Positions 54,924-64,000 of a stretch of 64,000 bases of DNA are shown here, one piece after another. Made by a program: the position numbers and the translations under genes. Under the pieces are notes generated by a model. The model saw only the letters and a list, made by a program, of their open reading frames with translations, did not search any database and was not told the DNA's origin. This DNA comes from Glandiceps talaboti (taxonomy: Eukaryota; Hemichordata; Enteropneusta; Spengelidae). The stretch is from the NCBI RefSeq assembly GCF_964340395.1, contig NC_135567.1:18480306-18544305 (forward strand). The letters run 5' to 3'. Position 1 is the first letter of the stretch. Every line of letters starts with the position of its first letter.

Positions 54924-56171
54924 AGAACTAGACTAGGCAAAACATGGCATACAGCTAAGCCTCTATGGCTATGCTAAGATTCTCGTGATGCCATACTTGA
55001 GTAATAGCATACCGTAAATAGGACAGTTCTAATATGACGATCAGAAATTACCATTCGCCCTCTCAATCAAACACACGATAAAAGTTTCCGGCTCCCCACG
55101 TATAGATCAACACTCAACAAAGGAGAATTGAACTTATATCAAGATTTTAAACAAGGGAAAGAACTACTATGTTTATTTATAGGAGATAGCAAACGTACAA
55201 CGAGTCTATAAGTAAACAAATATATAAACATATCAAACAATACCTTATTGATGCAATTGAAAACAGATTTTGTTAAAACTAATATAGAATAGTTTAGTTT
55301 AGATTTTTTGACAACTAATATTTGAAGTGTAAATATCTTTCTCTCACTCTTCTTACCGCCCTTTGGTTTGTTTCTGTGTGTAATTATACCAGTCATATCT
55401 TCTCAGTAGTGTTCAGTAGTGTATGTAATTTCATTTTCTGTTAGTGCTGTTCCTAATAACATGCTTAGTGAGCCCCTGATACAAATGCAATGCAATAAAT
55501 ACATTATGTAGATTTAACCCCTTCAATACTAAAAAAATTTCCGCCAAAATTGTTTGGCCAAAATTCTTGTTTTATGTAAGTTTTTGGCATATATCAACTT
55601 CATTTTAGACTGGAATTAAAGAAATGTTACTTCCTAATAACGTAATATTATTGTAATTATGAAAATATTCATATAAATTGGGTCCCCATATTATTTAAAA
55701 CTCGTCTCTAGTCATGAAAGGGTAAGGTTACCGGAAAGAAGCCCTACAGATTAACGATGGCAAAATACTCACAATACTTTACAAATTTTACCACTGGGAG
55801 ACTCAACACAAAGCCTTTAGGGATGGATGTGCATTGAAGTTAACTCACATGTGTCCTACACAACGCATGTATGATAATAGCTATAACACATATGTATCAT
55901 AATGGGTAATATGATACACAACTTTAGAAGAAAAAAAATATGTAATAACCTCGAAATCGAAATACAGCATTGATTTACCTGCCAGACAGAGAACTACTTA
56001 AGTTTTAATCGAAGGTGAAGTATAACTTCTCCATACAATCCATTTGACGATGCATGTATAAATGTATATAAAGCAACTTAAATTAACTAAAGTGTCCAAT
56101 TATATGGTTTTTTGGCTAATGGAATTTACTACAATTTTCTAAATCATTCGTTCATGCATTCATAGACACCT

Positions 56172-56388
56172 ACACACACACATACATACATACATACATA
56201 CATACATACATACATACATACATACATACATAAATACATACATACATACATACATACATACATACATACATACACACACATACACATACATACATACACA
56301 CATACATACATACATGCATACGTACGTACGTACATACATACATACATACATACATACATACATACATACATACGTACGTACGTACGTA

Positions 56389-56430
<42 letters not shown>

Positions 56431-56478
56431 TACATACATACATACATACATACATACATACATACATACATACATACA
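56172..56478. repeat. Compound microsatellite (CATA), (CGTA), (CA)
   Basis: CATA blocks interrupted by short CGTA blocks near 56320 and 56371 and a CA block near 56393-56425. Confidence 0.97.
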
Positions 56479-56846
56479 GAGTGCTGTATGTGTATGTGTA
56501 ATGAGTGTGTTGCTGTGTATGACAATGTCCTTTTATAATAAGGTGAGTGAATTACAAAAATAGAAAAAGGGAGATTTTACTAAACTGGTGAAAATAAACA
56601 AAAGAACGTTTTGAAAAAATGTACTTAGTCTACCATACAAACAAACATATATGTAATCATTGTCGTGAAACATTTCAGTAAATCCATAACGAAACTATTA
56701 CTCTGGGTGTTCTGTGTCTAACTAATCGTGACCTTGATTTATATGATATGTATGCGTCAGACACAAAACACTAATCTGAGAGATTTGGAAAAGACCTTGA
56801 TAATAACTGAATAATACAGCTATGCAATTCATCTCTCTTCCAGGAG

Positions 56847-57087
56847 TACATACATACATACATACACACATACATACATACATACATACATACATACATA
56901 CATACATACATACATGCATACATACATGCATACATGCATACATACATACATACATACATCATACATACATACATACATACATACATACATACATACATGC
57001 ATACACACACACACACACATACATACATACATACATACATACATACATACATACATACACGCACGCACACGCACACACACACACACA

Positions 57088-57161
<74 letters not shown>

Positions 57162-57162
57162 A
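56847..57162. repeat. Compound microsatellite (CATA), (CA), (CTA)
   Basis: CATA blocks with CATG interruptions, a CA/CG-containing block near 57057-57086, and a CTA trinucleotide block at 57087-57162. Confidence 0.97.
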
Positions 57163-57919
57163 ACAACAACTATACAACTACATGTGAACTTGCACAAATC
57201 AGATATGGTGGATGAATAGTGGTGTGGAGACACATTGGAAAATTAAAGTTAAGTAAAATAAAGAGTCTTTGTGGAAGGTGATTAAAGTGCTATGATGATT
57301 CCATAATTGATATGGACGCTGAGATGATTGATTGATCCTGGGTCACGTGTATCTTAACCCTGTATTAATAGCCCCTGTTTGATACCCTATAGTAGATGTA
57401 AGTAGCTCTGTATGTATGCACAAAAAGGCCTGTCGTGGTACGACTCCTTCCACCGGTAATTTCACAGTCATATCCGATGCATTCTTGTATAGTAGCATGT
57501 GGTTAGGTCGAAGGCTGAATAATGTGGATTTTTTTTCTGTGTGTACAATTCTACAATATATCTTATTTATAGCCGTTTTAGTAGAAAGGTTGCAATAATT
57601 TTAATATTTTAAATATGTCGTGAAAATAATGACCTAAATATGTTATAAATTATAACAAGATGGATTGTTTTTTTTTTAAATTCCAAATTATTGAAAAAAT
57701 GTGATACTCGGTCGGGTGGGAACGCGTTATTGTCGTCTTCAATTGATAAGAAGGACATTGGAGGAAACAATTAACACACATCTCTTAGTGTTTGGCTTCC
57801 TACAGATTAAGACAAACATACTTCATTTGTCGTTTTAACTAATATCAAAGTTTTCCTCAATTAGGTTATCCTGTAGTTAAACAATCTTTACAGAGTAAGC
57901 TGGACTGTTTGAATACAAA

Positions 57920-58130
57920 GTATTTCCCGCCTTTTTTTCTACCCGAATTGTTTTAGATATCGTCGTCAAAATCACCGTGCGCTAGTCCCGTTTCTGTCTT
58001 CGATATGTTGGAGATGTCGTCAAAACATTAGATTTTTCCCGCCCTATTGTTCAACCCAAACGTTTCAGATGTCAAATTGTTAAAGACGTCGTCAAAACAC
58101 TATGATTTTCCCGCCTATAAGTTTATTCCG
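57920..58130. repeat. Degenerate array of TTTCCCGCC and GTCGTCAAAA boxes, three copies
   Basis: TTTCCCGCC at 57923, 58035 and 58107; GTCGTC(AAAA) at 57962, 58016 and 58088. GATGTCGTCAAAACATTA and GACGTCGTCAAAACACTA precede the second and third TTTCCCGCC by about 13 bp. Confidence 0.85.
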
Positions 58131-60054
58131 AGGATCATCTCAGATGTCATCGTTGAAAAATAAAATAAACGCAGTCTACAAAAGATGATAATGATCACAC
58201 AACTCAGAGTAACATTCAGCATTTGAACATTGATTGATGACATCACTACAACGTCATTAGTGGAAATTAAAAGAACAATACGGAATAAAAAAATTGTCAT
58301 CGCATTAATGAAAATGAAAGCAAAAAACAAGGAATATGGATAGTCGTCTCAATCATGATAAATTTGCTTAAATCGTGCAATAGTACCAATATTCGTATAG
58401 TGAGAGGGGCTGATACTATATCCAGTCAATCTGTCACAATAATTTGACAATAATTACTCGCGATACTATGACAAATTTAAGCAATTCTGAGCCTGGCTTT
58501 GAAGCCAGAACATCATTAGCTTTTCAGAAGCAGGGCTTAGTTCGATCTTGCTTAATAATTGACTTTCGTTGAAGAATCCGAGATTTGTTGGTCGGGCTAA
58601 TAGTACTTTCAATCAGTGACCGTGATTACGAACACGCTGCCTACTCTAGCGAAACGTCATAAACTCTCGTTTGCGAGCAACTCAATTTTCAAAGAAAGAC
58701 CAGCCATATTTCAGCATATTAATCAAATTATGGGATATATTCCATGGGTTAAAATTATATCTCAATTATCTATGCGACCAGTCCAACAACTTCCCTCCAA
58801 AATTAGAGAAGGATAAGACAAAAATTTTAAGCAGACGACAAATTTTGAAGAGCGGTAAATATCAAACGACTACTGAAAGCAGAACAATAGAATGAAATAT
58901 TACTCAGCCTGAGACTCATTGACAATGCATACAGGCTAACGATTTACAATGAAAAATGTATTATTTCCTTGTCGGAGAGAGATCAAAGTGTGAAGAACGT
59001 CGAATGATAATGAATCTTCTTTATTTTGACACAGAATGTCGCATGTTGTCTGATTCACGTACTACAGTATAGACGGGTCGCATTGTCATGCCATAAACCG
59101 TCTCTCCCTCCCGAATTGCAATTAAGAGCAGACATCGTCGTAGCTTGTCCAAATGGACCGATATGTTTGGCAAACAATTCATTAACTATATATACGCTAT
59201 TCATTGAAGCTCTTTCTTATTTACGACATCGGAACGTCTGAAAACGTAAGAATTGTTCTGTTCAATTTTGTGATAAAATATACCTCCATAGGAGACTCCA
59301 TATTCACGAAAATAGAGAAATCTTTCGCATCGAGAACTAGGAAAATCTTCAACACTGAGATATCTGGGAATTGATGGCCACTGGCAGTGCAAAAGCTGTG
59401 AGAAATATCTTCTGACCGGTGCACTTTGAAATCTTGTCCATGTACATCATCTCTGCATGTAGATATTGCGCACTGATAAATAAACGACAAAATGTCACGT
59501 GCTTCCCGCCCTCTTATCAACCGAACTAATTGCATTTGAACCTCGAAGCACTGACCTGGTCAAATTCATATCGCATCTATTCTCACTTTGTGATGGACCT
59601 TAATGTCGTAATATTTTGCCGGGAAATCACAACTCATGCAGTAACAATAGTGTTTAAACTGCGTCTAGGGACTGACCTACGTCGTTAGATTATAGAGGAA
59701 TACTTATGGTGATGAAGAGCGTAAATCAAAATAAAATCACTGGACCTTGGAGAAAGGAGAAAAAATCAATGACGGTCTAAACGTCATGCTATTGAATACC
59801 ATTAAAATCAATAGGTTGTGACGTAATGATTCGACACTGTTGCTAGCGGATACCAAACAAAACACATGATGCAGTCACGAGATTCTGTTAAAGTTACATT
59901 CCTTCTCTCTATGCATTACACTGTATGGCGAATATGTAAGCTTTGTCTGAAGCAAAAAAAATGTTATAATGAAGTGACTACCTTGATGCAAAACTGAGGT
60001 TATACAAGTCCTTTCTTATGAGGTATTCCATCACTGTGGCCGGATCTAAGGTAT

Positions 60055-60465
60055 AGCGCAGTACAGTACAGTACAATACTGTACAAATACAGTACAGTAC
60101 AGTACAGTACAGTACAATGCCGTGCTGTACAGTAAATCACAGTATAGTACAACGCGATACAGTATAATACAGTACAGCACAGTACAATACTGCACAAATA
60201 CAGAACAGTATAGTACAGTACAGTACAGTATAGTACAGTACAGTGCAATGCAGTGCAATGCAGAATTGTACAGTAAAACACAGAATGGTACAACACACAG
60301 TTTAGTACACGACAACACTGTACAGTACAGTACTGTACACGACAATACCGTATGTTACAACACAGTACAGTAGAACACAACACAACACAGTACTGTACGG
60401 TACAATACGATACAACAAAGTACGGTACAGTGCAGCGCAGTGCAGTAACGTACAGTACAGTCAGT
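60055..60465. repeat. Degenerate (ACAGT)n pentanucleotide array
   Basis: Predominantly ACAGT units with many variants (ACAAT, GCAGT, ACAGA), about 400 bp. More decayed than the CTATA and CAACA arrays. Confidence 0.9.
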
Positions 60466-62825
60466 CAGATTCCAGGCTATCCAGTTAACTAGAGTATTCA
60501 ATGAAATGCTCTTCAGCAAGGAGTCTACGTCGTTTTACTCTGCACAATACCAAACGAAATATCCCGTAGTTAGAACTGTTTCCAAGATGTCCTGAAGCAA
60601 ATCAAGGTTTACCCAATTGGAGAGGAAAAACTGAAACTTGTCTACACCCCCTACCCCACCCCTTTTACAAAATGCTCAATTCAGTCTGATACATTTTAAT
60701 GATTAGACATGCACTCATATAATAAGATTATGTTAGATTTCATTTGGTGAAAAAAGCGCGAAATAGAACTTTCAAACTGTCGTCAGCTACAACACACCGT
60801 GATCTCGTTTGTTCACGTGGACGACAATCTCATGGCTCTAGGTAGTAGTTTAGTTTGACAGACTTCGATTTAAACTGTATATTTGTGGATTTAAGGGGCT
60901 ATTGCAAACTATTATCTGTCATCCCGTCATTCAATTTGATATTTATTGTTTTCTAAGCGTAGTGTGTACTATAAAGGTATTTTTACTGCTGAGACGACGG
61001 ATCAATCCTCGCAAATTTTCACAGACGGACTTAAATTTTGACGATAACTAAAACCTCCCAGATCACGTGTTACTCCCAGGTCGTGTTGAGTACTCAACCC
61101 CGTCACAAGAAATATCGACTATTTTTCGTCGTTGAAATGTGTTTTTTGTCAAGTAAGTTTTAGACTATCTCATCCACAACACATTTCTTTGATACCAGTC
61201 TAAAATAAAGTTAGGATGAGAAAAAAAGTTCTAAAAATACGAATGTAGTTCCAAAGAGATTTGCGTTTTAGTTTGACTACCAAATTGTTTAATGACGTGT
61301 TCATGTTACGACTAGTTATTATCATTATTTATTGTTTTTGTCTTTTATTTATAAATAGAAATAATGTTCACAGTGTTCAATTAATAATAAAAAAAACATT
61401 AAACTGTCATTCCTCCAAACGATATGAGGGTATGTTTTCTGTTTATGTGTTCGTTTACATCTCTTAAACCTTTACAACTATTTAAGTTTTTATGACTGAC
61501 ATTTTTGGATATTTTCAAGTGGGTATATTGAATCATGTTATTCCTTTAGTGAAACTAACTTTCAAAGCCTACAATAACAAAATATAGGTTTTGAAAACAC
61601 ATTCTCGCAAACCAGAGCTGTTATTTCTTCTGCTACATTTCGAAATAACTGTTCTTACGGCAAGTTTCGACGGTGCCGTAAAAGAGGACGTGGTTTGCGA
61701 CGATTTGAAAACGCAGTTTAAGGTGCTACAAGCTGAGTTTATAAACTTTTTACTCAAGTGAAAATATTTACAAAAAACTTAGATTATCTATTCTAGTATG
61801 ATATTAATATCATTACATTAAGTACACTCCAGTAGTTAGAATACTGTGAATACATTTTGAAATATGCAACAAAACTCTATCAGCTAGTGCACTTCAAAGA
61901 GAAGTAAACCACTACCCTTCCTCAATCATTATAGACTTTCTGTTGACGTTAATTCAGAAATTTCAAAGAGAACTTTTGGAGTATTTATCCCAATATATTG
62001 CATTGGAAAATAGACTTGTACACTCAAACTCGAAGAACAACTTTTTCCAACCAAAAAAGTTCATTTCTCTCAGACTATTGTTTTCGGGTAAAATCACCTT
62101 CAATATATTCAAAGGTAGGTTTCTAATTTGAGGTTATCACTTCCATTTAATCACAATATACCGTTATTTGTATGCTACATTCAGTTACCTACAGTGCTTA
62201 CCAAGCGTGCTAACCTAGAGTCAGTCGTGTGTGGAGTTTGGCTACCGCCCCCTCTCCCCACTATATACGGAGGAAGCTATTGCCAAAATCTCAAGGAGAT
62301 TTTATTCTAAGCTAATAGTGGGGAGGGGCACTAGACCAAATCTCACCATAACTTGACTGAAGGCTACCGGTGTGTTTGTACCATTGTAATTATGTTCTGT
62401 AAAATGTTGTGACTTTTCTTCATTAAAATTGGTCAACCAAACATTTCTCTAGATTCCAACGTTCTTCTTTTCTCAGTAGCGTAGATTACATATGCTGTCA
62501 TCGTTTAACTAGGATTAAGTCATCTGGGGATTCTGTTCTCACTTTTGCCCAAAGCGAGAACAAATCCCCGCATGACTCGATTCCAGGCTACATTAGTATG
62601 AAATGAAATGATTTGTGTTAGGTATAAGCTTATTACTGGGTTCAAGAATCACCATATATAATATAAGTACTTCAAGCTGGTTCATACTTGATTAGAGAAA
62701 AATCGGTTGAATTGACAAACCACTGTCGACAAGTTCGGAGAGAAAGTTTACGATGTTACATATATAACATGATGGTATGAAAATCTAGCTCCAATCTAGT
62801 CTGGATGCCAACGTGAATGAGTGGT

Positions 62826-63572
62826 GGAGATGTAAATGGTAACGATACTGTATATGAACTAGACTGTGTGAGTGAAGGTGTAAATGGTAATGATACTGTA
62901 TAGGAACTAGACTATGTGAGTGAAGGTGTAAATGGCAACGATACTGTATAGGAACTAGACTATGTGAGTGGAAGTGTAAATGGTAACGATACTGTATAGG
63001 AACTAGACGAGTGAGTGGAGGTGTAAATGGTAACGATACTGTATAGGAACTAGACTGTGAGTGGAGGTGTAAATCGTAATGATACTGTATAGGAACTAGA
63101 CTATGTGAGTAGATGTGTAAATGGTAACGATACTGTATAGGAACTAGACTAGTGAGTTGAGGTGTAAATGGTATCAATACTGTATAGGAACTAGACTAGT
63201 GAGTTGAGGTGTAAATGGTATCGATACTGTATAGGAACTAGACTATGAGTGGAGGTGTAAATGGTCACGATACTGTATAGGAACTAGAATGTGAGTGGAG
63301 GTGTAAATGGTAACGATACTGTATAGGAACTAGACTGTGAGTGGAGTTGTAAATGGTAACGATACTGTATAGGAACTAGACTGTGAGTGGAGGTGTAAAT
63401 CGTAATGATACTGTATAGGAACTAGACTATGTGAGTGGAGGTGTAAATTGTAATGATACTGTATAGGAACTAGACTGTGAATGGAGGTGTAAATGGTAAT
63501 GATACTGTATAGGAACTAGACTATGTGAGTGAAGGTGTAAATGGTCACGATACTGTATAGGAACTAGACTAG
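62826..63572. repeat. 48 bp minisatellite, 16 copies
   Basis: The unit is AGGTGTAAATGGTAACGATA, CTGTATAGGAACTAGACT, then (ATG)TGAGTGG. GATACTGTAT or a one-base variant recurs 16 times at 45-49 bp intervals between 62843 and 63549. Copies differ by a few bases and by 1-3 bp indels. Confidence 0.96.
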
Positions 63573-64000
63573 CTACAACCTCGCCTTTGTAAATAGTATG
63601 TTAGTCCACAGACTTGACTATCTGGCTTGGAAATATCGTTCACCAGAATATATCCTGTCAAGTCAGTATGTTGAGTCAGAAAACTTATAGGCTAAGATCA
63701 GACTGACAGTTTGTTGCAAACTGAAAACGCCATCGTGGTTTTTACCATACCAATTCTACTTCATATGCCCTCCAGCTTCTAAGAAACTTTACGAATTTGA
63801 TAGTACTGCACAATGTTTTATATTCTAAAGTAGTTTGCCTTTATATAAATTCATGTAGAATATTACCAGTGTCCGTATCAATTTTTTCCAAATGTGGAAT
63901 CGAATTGATAGGGCCATTTGTAACCCCTACTTGGTGTACATGTAGTTTATACAGTTGTCCTTCTCTCTAAATGGCTACCTAAAAAGACGCCGCCGTTCAC

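Larger units (their letters stand above)
53322..64000 (-). other. Region upstream of the Hox9/10 homeobox exon, probably its intron
   Basis: No open frame on the minus strand here looks like a Hox N-terminus or ends at a plausible phase-1 donor with Hox-like sequence, so exon 1 probably lies beyond position 64000. That implies an intron longer than 10.6 kb. The stretch holds a three-copy 38 bp repeat, a 17 bp-stem hairpin, CATA/CA/CTA microsatellites, a triple TTTCCCGCC/GTCGTC array near 58 kb, a degenerate ACAGT array and a 48 bp minisatellite. Alternatively exon 1 is short or divergent and was missed. Confidence 0.45.

Noticed and set aside
59201-59535. Minus-strand frames as possible Hox9/10 exon 1
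   Set aside because: No Hox N-terminal motif and no phase-1 donor leading sensibly into the homeobox exon.

Overview
This is animal nuclear DNA: AT-rich, intron-bearing, full of microsatellites, with no bacterial-style gene packing. It carries part of a Hox cluster. Two homeobox genes lie on the minus strand. A central-class, Hox8-like gene has both coding exons in the window (21301-21787 and 15442-15791, joined across a 5.5 kb phase-1 intron; predicted 278 aa). The homeobox exon of a posterior Hox9/10-type gene lies at 53047-53321. Both are transcribed toward lower coordinates and the more posterior gene lies upstream (higher coordinates), which is the canonical arrangement of an intact cluster. 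The posterior homeodomain has the chordate/ambulacrarian Hox9/10 signature ([20 protein letters not shown], an ANWLT motif just upstream), so the source is a deuterostome. With no separate Hox9 in the 31 kb between the genes, an ambulacrarian (echinoderm or hemichordate) is my first guess. A divergent tunicate is not excluded. The species cannot be named from the sequence.

Layout. 1-15.4 kb: non-coding 3' flank of the Hox8-like gene, with a 224 bp near-perfect palindrome at the start, few microsatellites, and a degenerate ~160 bp tandem array at 6.6-7.5 kb. 15.4-21.8 kb: the Hox8-like gene, whose intron holds a degenerate ~120 bp array (17.5-18.7 kb). 21.8-53.0 kb: the Hox8-Hox9/10 spacer. 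From 25 kb on it is crowded with simple-sequence DNA (GATA, CAGA, CATA, GA, CTATA and CAACA arrays, the CTATA array being 1.46 kb), three inverted-repeat or foldback elements, a three-copy dispersed repeat family and one SINE/LINE-like tail. 53.0-53.3 kb: Hox9/10 homeobox exon. 53.3-64 kb: upstream sequence, presumably the Hox9/10 intron since no exon 1 is recognisable, ending in a 48 bp minisatellite. I found no transposase, reverse transcriptase, tRNA, rRNA or CRISPR array.

The most unusual signal is a dispersed motif pair in the non-coding DNA. The 9-mer GCAGACGAY (Y = C or T; or its complement) occurs about 22 times where base composition predicts less than one. It is repeatedly followed or preceded within about 5-30 bp by an E2F-like TTCCCGCCAAA/GGCGGGAAA box or a relaxed form (CGCGCCAAAA, ACGCCAAAA, TTCCCGCG). 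Several of the many separate, degenerate tandem arrays in the window contain the same motif, as if it were being spread or maintained by local duplication. I recognise no published element matching it. Counts were made by eye and need a machine check.
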